Origin: Nocardioides albus
GTDB taxonomy: Bacteria; Actinomycetota; Actinomycetes; Propionibacteriales; Nocardioidaceae
Length of the DNA stretch: 64,000 nt
Direction of reading: 5' to 3'
Assembly: GCF_014648255.1 (NCBI RefSeq)
Contig: NZ_BMQT01000004.1
Span: 124,001 to 188,000, forward strand
A program made the position numbers and the translations under genes. Every line of letters begins with the position of its first letter. The stretch's first letter is position 1. Of the stretch, positions 1-7,812 are shown one piece after another. The notes below the pieces were generated by a model. It did no database searches. It was not told the DNA's origin and saw nothing but the letters and a program-made list of their open reading frames with translations.

Positions 1-2070
1 AACAACCGGGCGATCCAGTACGTGATCGAGGGACTGAAGTTCCAGGGTTGCTACCCGGGACTCCTCGACTCGCGCGACGGCATCATCGCGGCCGCCGACG
101 AGCTCAGCGACGGCGATGACACCTGTACGATCTGGAGCGCCTTCGCCCGTCGCGGGCTCGGCTTCAGCGCCACCCAGGGCAGCAGCTTCGACCGCGACGA
201 CAACCAGGAGGCCTTCGACACGCACCCGGACTGTCGAGCCGGTTTCGAGGGCCTGGCAGCCGAGCCGGCGCTCAACCTGGCCACGGCCGGATCGGCGCAG
301 TCGGTGGAGTTCAGCATCGGTGGGGACGAGGGACTCGACGTCCTGGCAGGCTCGCCGTACTCGCGCCAGGTGAACTGCCGCACGCTCGCCGTGGAGGATC
401 CTCGCGCCGAGCAGATCACTCCACGGCCGCTGCCGGAAGAGACGGTGCCGGCTGGCAAGGGACTCTCCTTCGACGCGGCGACGGGCCGCTACACCTACGG
501 CTGGAAGACGCTGAAGGAGTGGGGACGTACGTGTCGCGAGCTCGTCGTGACCCGCACTGACGGGGTGCAGCACCGGGCCTTCTTTGAGTTCGCCGCGCAG
601 GGAGCGGCACACCCGGTGTCAGGGCACGTACGTGACGCCGACGGCGCAGCGGTCGCCAACGCCACGGTGCGGATCGACGCGACGAACGTCGCACCGGTCA
701 CCACCGATGCCGAGGGCTCCTACATCTTCGCCAGCGTGCCGAAGGGTACGCACACCGCAACCGCCGTGGCCGTCGGAGGGTGCAGCGACCCGCTGTCCCA
801 GCAGGTGGTCGTGGACGAGCCGACGACCCTCGACTTCAGCCTGCCACGGTGCAAAGTCCGGCGAGTGTCGACGGCCGCTGACGGCACCGAGGGCAACCTG
901 GACGCCTCCGGGCCGTCGGTGAGTGGTGACGGTCGCTACGTGGCGTTCTACAGCCCAGCCACGACCCTGGTTCCGGGAGATGGCAACGGTCGTCGGGACG
1001 TCTTCGTCGCGGACCGGACGACCGGGGTCGTCGAGCGCGCCTCGGTCGCGAGCGACGGCACCGAGGGCAACGACACCTCGACCCTGGTGTCTCTGAGCGC
1101 CGATGGCCGGTACGTGGCGTACGACAGCCTGTCGACGAACCTCGTCGGCGACGACAGCAACGACACCAGCGACATCTTCCTGCGCGACCGCGAGATCGGA
1201 ACCACCGAGCGGGTCTCCGTCGCGAGCGACGGCACCGAGGCCAACGCGCACTCCGACCGACCGGCGGTGAGCGGGGACGGTCGGTACGTCGCGTTCGACA
1301 GCTCTGCCACCAACCTCGTCCCTGGCGACACCAACGGCCGGCCGGACGTGTTCGTCCGCGACCGGGTGACCGGTGCCATCGAGATGGTCTCCGTGACCGC
1401 CGCCGGCGCGGGCGGCAACGGCCTCTCGTACGCGGCGAGCATCAGCTCGGACGGACGGTACGTCGCGTACTACAGCAGTGCGACCAACCTGGTGGCCGAC
1501 GACACCAACCGTGCTCAGGATGTGTTCGTCCGCGACCGGCAGACCGGGACCACCGAGCGGGTCTCGCTGGGTGCCGACGGTGTCCAGTCCAACGCCGGCT
1601 CGATGTTCCCCTCGCTGAGCTCGGACGGACGGTTCGTGGTGTTCAACAGCGTCGCCTCGAACCTGGCCCCAGGTGACAGCAACGGAACCTCAGACGTGTT
1701 CCTGCACGACCGTCAGTCCGGGAAGACCGAGCGTGTCTCCGTCTCCCGGGACGGGACGGAGGGGGACGGTTTCTCCAGCCAGGCATCGGTCAGCGATGAC
1801 GGCCGGCGGGTGGTGTTCGAGAGCCTGGCCACGACCCTGGTGGCCGATGACGCCAACGGACGCCGCGACGTCTTCGTCCGCGACCGGGTCAGTGGCACCA
1901 CCGAGCTGCTGTCGGCTTCCGGCGACGGGACGCACGGCGATGCAACCTCGGACTCGGTGGACATCAGCGCCGATGGTCGGTACGCAGCCTTCCGGAGCTA
2001 CGCGGCCAACCTGGTCCGCGGCGACACCAACGGGCTCGCGGACATCTTCCTTCGCGAGCTCGGCCAGTGA
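1..2070 (+). CDS. Fungalysin-like (M36) metallopeptidase C-terminal part with TolB-type propeller, 5' partial
   Basis: The frame is open from base 1, so the gene starts before the window; a GTG at 22 is probably internal. The first ~75 residues match the end of the M36 catalytic region (QYVIEGLKFQGCYPGLL, then DGIIAADE-like and WSAFARRGLG), which lies after the zinc site, so the HExxH motif itself is outside the window. A carboxypeptidase-regulatory-like beta sandwich follows at about residues 205-275 (VSGHVRDADGAAVANATVRI). After that come seven repeats of ~55 residues, each with a (S/A)xSxDGRYVAF strand and a DVFVRDR strand, as in TolB/PD40 propeller blades. The product is probably secreted and degrades protein outside the cell. 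Family assignment is from remembered motifs; the propeller at the C-terminus is unusual for M36. Confidence 0.75.
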   Translation, partial: NNRAIQYVIEGLKFQGCYPGLLDSRDGIIAAADELSDGDDTCTIWSAFARRGLGFSATQGSSFDRDDNQEAFDTHPDCRAGFEGLAAEPALNLATAGSAQSVEFSIGGDEGLDVLAGSPYSRQVNCRTLAVEDPRAEQITPRPLPEETVPAGKGLSFDAATGRYTYGWKTLKEWGRTCRELVVTRTDGVQHRAFFEFAAQGAAHPVSGHVRDADGAAVANATVRIDATNVAPVTTDAEGSYIFASVPKGTHTATAVAVGGCSDPLSQQVVVDEPTTLDFSLPRCKVRRVSTAADGTEGNLDASGPSVSGDGRYVAFYSPATTLVPGDGNGRRDVFVADRTTGVVERASVASDGTEGNDTSTLVSLSADGRYVAYDSLSTNLVGDDSNDTSDIFLRDREIGTTERVSVASDGTEANAHSDRPAVSGDGRYVAFDSSATNLVPGDTNGRPDVFVRDRVTGAIEMVSVTAAGAGGNGLSYAASISSDGRYVAYYSSATNLVADDTNRAQDVFVRDRQTGTTERVSLGADGVQSNAGSMFPSLSSDGRFVVFNSVASNLAPGDSNGTSDVFLHDRQSGKTERVSVSRDGTEGDGFSSQASVSDDGRRVVFESLATTLVADDANGRRDVFVRDRVSGTTELLSASGDGTHGDATSDSVDISADGRYAAFRSYAANLVRGDTNGLADIFLRELGQ

Positions 2071-2146
2071 CCGCTGAGCCGCAGAGCGAGGACGATCCCC
2101 GGCGATCAGGTACGCCGGCCGAGAGCTGCCCGACCGTGTCCGGCCC

Positions 2147-2180
2147 GTCCACCCCGTCCACCCCGTCCACCCCGTCCATC
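2147..2180. repeat. 9-bp tandem repeat, three copies plus a partial
   Basis: The unit gtccacccc occurs at 2147-2155, 2156-2164 and 2165-2173, followed by a partial unit. It lies in the 241-bp gap between the protease gene and the convergent sulfatase gene. A 65-codon frame across it (2067-2264) would encode a PSTPSTPSTPS stretch but has no other support as a gene. Confidence 0.6.
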
Positions 2181-2311
2181 ACGGTCACCGACGACGATCC
2201 GTCCGGTTCCGAGCAGGCGGCCGAACGGGGCGGGACGCCTCCGGAGGGCTGGTTCCTGGCGTAGCGAACCGCCTGGACCGATCCCGCGGGCCGGACGGCC
2301 GTCGCCGCCGG

Positions 2312-4672
2312 CTACTGCCTGGCCATGGCGACCCGGAGCCTCTCCTCGGGATCGATGAAGTGGTCGTGGTCGTCGGCGCCGGTGTCGAGCTGGACCCAGT
2401 GGATCTTGCCGGTGAACCGACTCGTTGCGGTGGTGTAGTCGGTCGTGACGGTGGTGCCGGTCTCGTGGCCGATGTCGGTGGTCTCGTCGGCGGAGAAGAT
2501 CATCGGCTGGGTCGCCTCGACCCGCCCGGCGCCGACCTGTTCGCCGTCGTAGTAGAGGCTGACATCGCCGCCCTTCGCCAGCCCGCCACCGTCGTACGCG
2601 AACTCCAGCCGTACCTGATGGGTGCCCTCGGTGAGCTCACGGTCGGCCTCGGTGGTGAACGAGTGGATGCCCAGCACGTTGTACGTGAACACCGCTCGGC
2701 TCTTCGCGAAGTAGACGGCCCACCCGCCGAACCGGCCACCCTGCGCGATGATCACACCGGTCACGTCGTCGGACGGGATGGTCACCTCGGAGGTGATGGA
2801 GAACGACTTGTTCTTGATGCTGACGACGCTGTTCTCCGAGAGTCGTCCCATCCCGGGGTAGAAGAGCTGGGAGCTCCCCCGGATCAGGGTCGGTCGTCCC
2901 GCGATCTCCGGGTTCACCCGTTCGGCACTGCGGTCGTCCAGCGGGAGGACGTTGAACTTGGTCGCCTCGATCAGCCAGAGCCGCTTCAGCGCCTCGAGTC
3001 GGTCCGGCTGCTCGGCGGCGAGGTTGTGGGCCTGGCTGAAGTCGACGCTCCCGTCGTAGAGCTCCCAGACGTCGTCGTCGAACGCGGGCATCTCCCCGCC
3101 GACCATGATCCACGGCGTCTTGTGCTTGGTGACAGCGCTCCAACCCTGGTGGTAGATGCCGCGGTTGCCGAACATCTCGAAGTACTGCAGGGCGTGCCTC
3201 TCCGGTGCTGCGGGGTCGCGGAGGGCGTACATCATGGACGTGCCCTCCATCGGCGACTGCAAGACACCGTTGACCATCGTCGGTTCCGGCAGGCCCGCCG
3301 CCTCGAGGATCGTGGGGGCCACGTCGATGACGTGGGTGAACTGCGAGCGGATGCCACCGCGCTCGGCGATCCCGCCGGGCCAGTGCACGATGGTGCCGTT
3401 GCGGGTGCCGCCCCAGTGGGAGGCGACCTGCTTGGTCCATTGCAGCGGGGTGTTCATCGCCCATGCCCAGCCGACGGAGTAGTGGTTGTAGGAGCTGGGT
3501 GAGCCGAAGTCATCCATCTTCGCCCGCATGAATTCGGGGGTCTCGAGAGCGGCCATGCCGTTGAAGTTGGCCATCTCGTTGAAGGCGCCGTTGACCGTGC
3601 CTTCGGCGGAGGCGCCGTTGTCGCCGATGATGTAGTAGATGATGGTGTCGTCGAGGATCTCGAGATCCTCCAGCGCGTCGATGAGCCGGCCGACGTGGTG
3701 GTCGGTGTGCTCGAGGAAGCCGGCGTAGACCTCCATCTGCCGGGCCAGGACCGGCTTGAGCTCGTCAGGCATGTCCGCCCAAGCGGGGATCTCCGCGTGA
3801 CGGGCGGTCAGCTCCGCCTCCGCCGGGATGATCCCGAGCTCCTTCTGACGGGCATAGGTGCGTTCGCGCTGGACGTCCCAGCCGTCGTCGAACTTGCCGG
3901 CGTACTTGTCGATCCAGTCCTTGGGTACGTGGTGCGGGGCGTGGGTCGCGCCAGGCGCGTAGTAGACGAAGAACGGCTTGTCGGGCATGAGTGCCTTCTG
4001 CTGCCGCATCCACCCCACCGCCCGGTCGGTGAGGTCCTCGGTGAGGTGGTAGCCCTCGGTGGCCGGTGGCTCGACGGGCGTGGTGCCGTCGTAGAGGGCG
4101 GGGTCCCACTGGTTGTTCTCCCCGCCGATGAAGCCGTAGAAGGTCTCGAATCCACCGCCGCCGGACGGCCAGGCGTCGAACGGTCCCATCGGGGAGGACT
4201 GCCAGACCGGCACTTCGTGGCACTTGCCGACCTGGGCGGTCGAGTAGCCGTTCAGCTTCAAGGTCATCGCCAGAGGTGCCTTGGTGTTAGGGCGCAGCGA
4301 GCTGTTGCCCGGCGCCGAGGTGGCGGTCTCGGTGATGGAGCCCATCCCGACCGAGTGGTGGTTGCGACCCGTCAGCAACGCCTGCCGGGTGGGCGCGCAC
4401 AGCGCCGTGGTATGGAATCTGTTGAAGCGCAGTCCGCCAGCAGCGAGCCGTTCGGCGGTCGGCGTGGCGCAGGGGCCGCCGAACGCGCTGGAGGCGCCGA
4501 ATCCGACGTCGTCGAGCAGGATGACGAGCACGTTCGGCGCGTTGTCCGGCGGCCTGAGCGGCTCGATCTGTGGGTAGGACGTGTCCGGATCCTTGGCGTC
4601 GTACGTCGTCAGACCTCCTACGGGGCGGTCCGGGATCGGCAGCATCGTGCGAGCGTGGTGGTCATGACTCAT
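2312..4672 (-). CDS. Arylsulfatase (AtsA/AtsD-like, type I sulfatase), copy 1
   Basis: This 786-residue type I sulfatase should hydrolyse sulfate esters using a formylglycine made from a cysteine. Visible features are the metal-binding DD at residues 54-55 (NVLVILLDDVGFG), the modification motif CAPTRQALLTGR with Cys92, and ATHAPHHVPKDW in the middle. A C-terminal beta-sandwich-like domain covers about residues 600-780. Length and C-terminal extension resemble the ~787-residue mycobacterial AtsA/AtsD rather than the ~530-residue Pseudomonas enzyme. No signal peptide is visible, so it is probably cytoplasmic. A CGGAGGA ribosome site precedes the ATG. It is a close paralogue of the genes at 4805-7168 and 18188-20560. 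No formylglycine-generating enzyme is in the window, so maturation must be supplied from elsewhere. The substrate is unknown. Confidence 0.93.
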   Translation of the reverse strand: MSHDHHARTMLPIPDRPVGGLTTYDAKDPDTSYPQIEPLRPPDNAPNVLVILLDDVGFGASSAFGGPCATPTAERLAAGGLRFNRFHTTALCAPTRQALLTGRNHHSVGMGSITETATSAPGNSSLRPNTKAPLAMTLKLNGYSTAQVGKCHEVPVWQSSPMGPFDAWPSGGGGFETFYGFIGGENNQWDPALYDGTTPVEPPATEGYHLTEDLTDRAVGWMRQQKALMPDKPFFVYYAPGATHAPHHVPKDWIDKYAGKFDDGWDVQRERTYARQKELGIIPAEAELTARHAEIPAWADMPDELKPVLARQMEVYAGFLEHTDHHVGRLIDALEDLEILDDTIIYYIIGDNGASAEGTVNGAFNEMANFNGMAALETPEFMRAKMDDFGSPSSYNHYSVGWAWAMNTPLQWTKQVASHWGGTRNGTIVHWPGGIAERGGIRSQFTHVIDVAPTILEAAGLPEPTMVNGVLQSPMEGTSMMYALRDPAAPERHALQYFEMFGNRGIYHQGWSAVTKHKTPWIMVGGEMPAFDDDVWELYDGSVDFSQAHNLAAEQPDRLEALKRLWLIEATKFNVLPLDDRSAERVNPEIAGRPTLIRGSSQLFYPGMGRLSENSVVSIKNKSFSITSEVTIPSDDVTGVIIAQGGRFGGWAVYFAKSRAVFTYNVLGIHSFTTEADRELTEGTHQVRLEFAYDGGGLAKGGDVSLYYDGEQVGAGRVEATQPMIFSADETTDIGHETGTTVTTDYTTATSRFTGKIHWVQLDTGADDHDHFIDPEERLRVAMARQ

Positions 4673-4724
4673 GGCGTTCCTCCGGGGATGCCAAGGGGTT
4701 CCGTTTCGGTGGTCCGAGATCCCT

Positions 4725-4764
4725 GAAGCTACGGTTCTCGGCTCCGGGCCGCTTCACACAGAGT
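4725..4764 (-). promoter_or_regulatory. Conserved sulfatase upstream region, copy 1
   Basis: The + strand reads GAAGCTACGG at 4725-4734 and TCACACAGAGT at 4754-4764. The same elements occur upstream of the second sulfatase at identical distances from the start codon (first bases 53 and 82 bp beyond the start). On the coding strand this gives TAGCTTCA, a plausible -10, with ACTCTGTGTGA about 22 bp upstream in place of a good -35, as expected for an activator-dependent promoter. The assignment is inferred from conservation only. Confidence 0.5.
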
Positions 4765-4804
4765 CAATGAAGCGCTTTGCCGGCGGCCGGCAGCCGAGAG
4801 CCCA

Positions 4805-7168
4805 CTACTGGCGGGCCACCGCGACTCGGTATTGCTCCTCGGCGGTGAGCAGGTGGTCGGCGTCTTCGGCGGCTTCGTCGACGTCGATCTGGACCCATCG
4901 AACGTGGCCCTTGAACCTGCTCGCAGCCGAGGTGTAGTCGTCGCTGACCGGTGTGGCGGTGTCATCGCCGACGTCAGTGGTCTCGTCGCCTGAGAAGATC
5001 ATCGGCTGGGTGGCGTCGACCCGGCCGCGCCCGACGGGAGAGCCGTCGACGTAGAGGGTGGCCTCGCCCCCCTTCGCCAGTCCGCCGCCGTCGTAGGCGA
5101 ACTCCATCCGCACCTGGTGGTCGCCGGGCGTGAGATCGGCGTCCCCGTAGATCTTGAACAGCTGCAGACCGAGCAGGTTGTAGCAGTAGGCAAGCCTGCC
5201 GTCGTGGACGTACAGGACCCAGCCGCCGAACCGACCACCCTGCGACACGATGACACCATCCGCGCCGGTGGCAGAGACCTCGACCTCCGCGGTGACGGAG
5301 TGACTCTTGTTCTTGAGGTTGATGACGCTGTTCTCGGAGAGTCGCCCCATGCCGCCGGAGATCTTCTGGGTGTTGCCCTTGATGAGCTGGGGGCGCCCAG
5401 CGAGGTCGGCGTTGAAGCGCTCGAACTTGCGGTCATCCAGCGGGAAGACGTTGTACTTCCCTGCCTCGATCATGAACAACCGCTGCAGGTGGCGCAGCCG
5501 GTCGGGGTGGTCGTGAGCTACGTTCCGGGCCTGTGTCCAGTCGTCCGGGGCATAGAGCTCCCAGATGTCGTCGTCGAGCTGAGGCAGCTTCTCACCGGAC
5601 TTCCACGGGGTGGAGTGTCTGGTCACAGCGGTCCACCCCTGGTGGTAGATGCCGCGGTTGACGAACATCTCGAAGTACTGCGTCTCGTGACGTTCGGGCG
5701 CTCCGGCGTCATCAAAGGTGTACAGCATGCTGACGCCCTCGAGAGCGGCCTGCTGGATCCCGTGCACGAACGATGGGTGCGGCAGGTGCGCGGCTTCCAG
5801 GACCGTCGGCGCGACGTCGATGATGTGCGCGAACTGGCTACGGATCCCGCCGCCGGCCGAGATCCCGTTGGGCCAGTGGACGATAGCGCCGTTGCGGGTT
5901 CCGCCCCAGTGCGACGCGACCTGCTTGGTCCACTGGTACGGCGCGTTCATGGCGTGCGCCCAGCCCACGGCGTAGTGGTTGTTCGCGCGTGGCGTCCCGA
6001 AGTCGTCGATCCGGCTGGACATGAACTCGACGGTCTCGAGAGCGCTGAAGCCGTTCAGGGTGATCGCCTCGTTGAACGTGCCGTTGAGGGTGCCCTCGGC
6101 CGATGCGCCGTTGTCGCCGATGATCAGGTAGACGAGGGTGTCGTCCAGGACGCCCAACTCGCCGAGCGAATCGATCAGCCGTCCGACGTGCTCGTCGGTG
6201 TGCTCCAGGAATCCGGCGTACACCTCCATCTGCCGGGCCAGCACCGGCTTGAGGCCCTCAGGCATGTCCTCCCATGCCGGGATCTCCTCCGGGCGCGGGG
6301 TGAGCTCCGCGTCGACCGGGATCACCCCGGCCTGCCGTTGCCGCTCGACGCTCTCCTCGCGCAGCACGTCCCATCCGGCGTCGAAGCGGCCGGCGTAGCG
6401 GTCGGCGTACTCCTGGGGCACGTGATGCGGGGCGTGGGTGGCGCCGGGGGCGAAGTAGGCGAAGAACGGTTTGTCCGGCGCCAGGGCCTTCTGCTGGGTG
6501 ATCCACGCGATCGCCCGGTCGGTCAGATCCTCGGTGAAGTGATACTCCTTGCCCTCTGTCCGCTCCGGCTCGATCGGGACCGTGTCCTGGTAGATCGCCG
6601 GGTCCCACTGGTTGGTCTCGGCGCCGATGAAACCGTAGAAGTGCTCGAAGCCTCCGCCCCCGGTCGGCCACGCATCGAAGGGTCCGATCGGGCTGGTCTG
6701 CCAGGCGGGGACCTCATGACACTTGCCGAACTGAGCCGTGGAATATCCGTTGAGCTTGAGGATCTCAGCCAGCGGGGCCATCGACTTCGGTCGTATCGAG
6801 CTGTACCCGGGCGCGGAGGTCGCGATCTCAGTGATGCCGCCCATGCCGACCGAGTGGGGATTGCGACCGGTCAGCAGAGCCTGCCGCGTCGGAGAGCAGA
6901 GCGCGGTGGTGTGGAACCTGGTGAAGCGCAACCCGTCCGCCGCCAGCCGTTCGAAGCTGGGCGTGTTGATGGGACCCCCGAACGCGGAGGAGGAGCCGAA
7001 GCCCGCGTCATCGACGAGCACGACCAGGACGTTGGGTGCCTCTGTGGGAGGACGCAGCGGCTCGATCGGCGGGTACGACGTGTCCGGGTCCTTTGCGTCG
7101 TACGTCGTGACACCGACATGAAGCGGATCGGGGATGGGCAGCACGGATCGCTGGATGACAGGGTTCAT
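4805..7168 (-). CDS. Arylsulfatase (AtsA/AtsD-like, type I sulfatase), copy 2
   Basis: This is a 787-residue paralogue of copy 1 in tandem, 132 bp upstream of it on the same strand. The metal-binding DD is at residues 53-54 (NVLVVLVDDAGFG). The formylglycine motif is CSPTRQALLTGRN with Cys91, so it is CSPTR rather than the CAPTR of the other two copies. The C-terminal sandwich domain is present, with conserved NSVINLKNKSHSVTAEV and GGRFGGW segments. There is no signal peptide. CGGAGGAACG lies just before the ATG. The first loop reads GGPINTP where the other two have GGPCATP. The divergence from copies 1 and 3, which resemble each other more, suggests a different substrate. Confidence 0.93.
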   Translation of the reverse strand: MNPVIQRSVLPIPDPLHVGVTTYDAKDPDTSYPPIEPLRPPTEAPNVLVVLVDDAGFGSSSAFGGPINTPSFERLAADGLRFTRFHTTALCSPTRQALLTGRNPHSVGMGGITEIATSAPGYSSIRPKSMAPLAEILKLNGYSTAQFGKCHEVPAWQTSPIGPFDAWPTGGGGFEHFYGFIGAETNQWDPAIYQDTVPIEPERTEGKEYHFTEDLTDRAIAWITQQKALAPDKPFFAYFAPGATHAPHHVPQEYADRYAGRFDAGWDVLREESVERQRQAGVIPVDAELTPRPEEIPAWEDMPEGLKPVLARQMEVYAGFLEHTDEHVGRLIDSLGELGVLDDTLVYLIIGDNGASAEGTLNGTFNEAITLNGFSALETVEFMSSRIDDFGTPRANNHYAVGWAHAMNAPYQWTKQVASHWGGTRNGAIVHWPNGISAGGGIRSQFAHIIDVAPTVLEAAHLPHPSFVHGIQQAALEGVSMLYTFDDAGAPERHETQYFEMFVNRGIYHQGWTAVTRHSTPWKSGEKLPQLDDDIWELYAPDDWTQARNVAHDHPDRLRHLQRLFMIEAGKYNVFPLDDRKFERFNADLAGRPQLIKGNTQKISGGMGRLSENSVINLKNKSHSVTAEVEVSATGADGVIVSQGGRFGGWVLYVHDGRLAYCYNLLGLQLFKIYGDADLTPGDHQVRMEFAYDGGGLAKGGEATLYVDGSPVGRGRVDATQPMIFSGDETTDVGDDTATPVSDDYTSAASRFKGHVRWVQIDVDEAAEDADHLLTAEEQYRVAVARQ

Positions 7169-7220
7169 GTCGTTCCTCCGTGGTCGCCTGGCGTTCCGAT
7201 TCGATGGACTGAGATCGGTT

Positions 7221-7260
7221 GAAGCTACGGCTCTCTGCTGCCGGCGACGTCACACAGAGT
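7221..7260 (-). promoter_or_regulatory. Conserved sulfatase upstream region, copy 2
   Basis: GAAGCTACGG at 7221-7230 and TCACACAGAGT at 7250-7260 (+ strand) repeat the elements upstream of copy 1 at exactly the same distances from the start. Nearby stretches such as GAGATC and TTCCG are also kept. The rest of the 7169-7459 gap shows no gene. Confidence 0.5.
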
Positions 7261-7459
7261 GGATGAACGAGCTCCGGCGGTGACGCGGCTTCAGCGGGTC
7301 GATCGAGGCCGGGTGAGTTTCACCAGATCTGCATGATGCGGAGGGAACCGTGCCGCGGATGAATGGGCCGCATGCGTGATCCCTTCACGGACCGTCTGAC
7401 TGGACGGCGAGCTCGAAGGGCGCGGTAGGGCTCAGATCGAGTCGGAAGGACGGTCCGGA

Positions 7460-7804
7460 GTGCACTACGTCGATCGACTCCACCGCCTGGCCATCAACCA
7501 GGCGGACTGGTCCGTGAACCCCGACGGCGCGGGCGACGGGGAATGGCTCGTACCTACGCTGGACCCACGGACCTTGGCCCTGGTCCGGCTCGCAGCGCTG
7601 ATCACGGTCGGTGGTGAGGTTCCCTCGTACGCCGCCGCGGCAGACATGGCCGTCGATGCCGGCGCCAGCGCCGCCGAGGTGGTCGACGTCCTGGTCGCGG
7701 TGCTGCCGGTGATAGGTGCCGCACGCGTGGTCGCGGCGGCGCCCCGCTTGGCGATGGCGCTCGGCTACGACACCGACGCGTTGGACCAGGCGTCGAGCAG
7801 TTGA
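7460..7804 (+). CDS. Carboxymuconolactone-decarboxylase/AhpD-fold protein without cysteines
   Basis: This is a 114-residue protein with the CMD-fold signature LDPRTLALVRLAALITVGG followed by an all-helical second half (GASAAEVVDVLVAVLPVIGAARVVAAAPRLAMALGYD). The fold is shared by gamma-carboxymuconolactone decarboxylase and the AhpD peroxidase. The protein has no cysteine at all, so the AhpD-type CxxC peroxidase chemistry is impossible. The GTG start is chosen because GGAAGGA lies 9 bp upstream (7444-7450). It runs toward the LuxR-type regulator gene, ending 8 bp from it. The function is unknown; non-thiol CMD-like proteins of this kind are common in actinobacteria. Confidence 0.75.
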   Translation: MHYVDRLHRLAINQADWSVNPDGAGDGEWLVPTLDPRTLALVRLAALITVGGEVPSYAAAADMAVDAGASAAEVVDVLVAVLPVIGAARVVAAAPRLAMALGYDTDALDQASSS

Positions 7805-7812
7805 CCACCCCG

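Noticed and set aside
2067..2264. 65-codon frame starting with GTG at the protease stop codon
   Set aside because: It consists largely of the 9-bp repeat and low-complexity residues, without homology or a good ribosome site.
5117..7222. Long open frame of 701 codons on the + strand opposite sulfatase copy 2
   Set aside because: It is antisense to a gene with clear family motifs and lacks any family of its own; high GC leaves opposite frames open.
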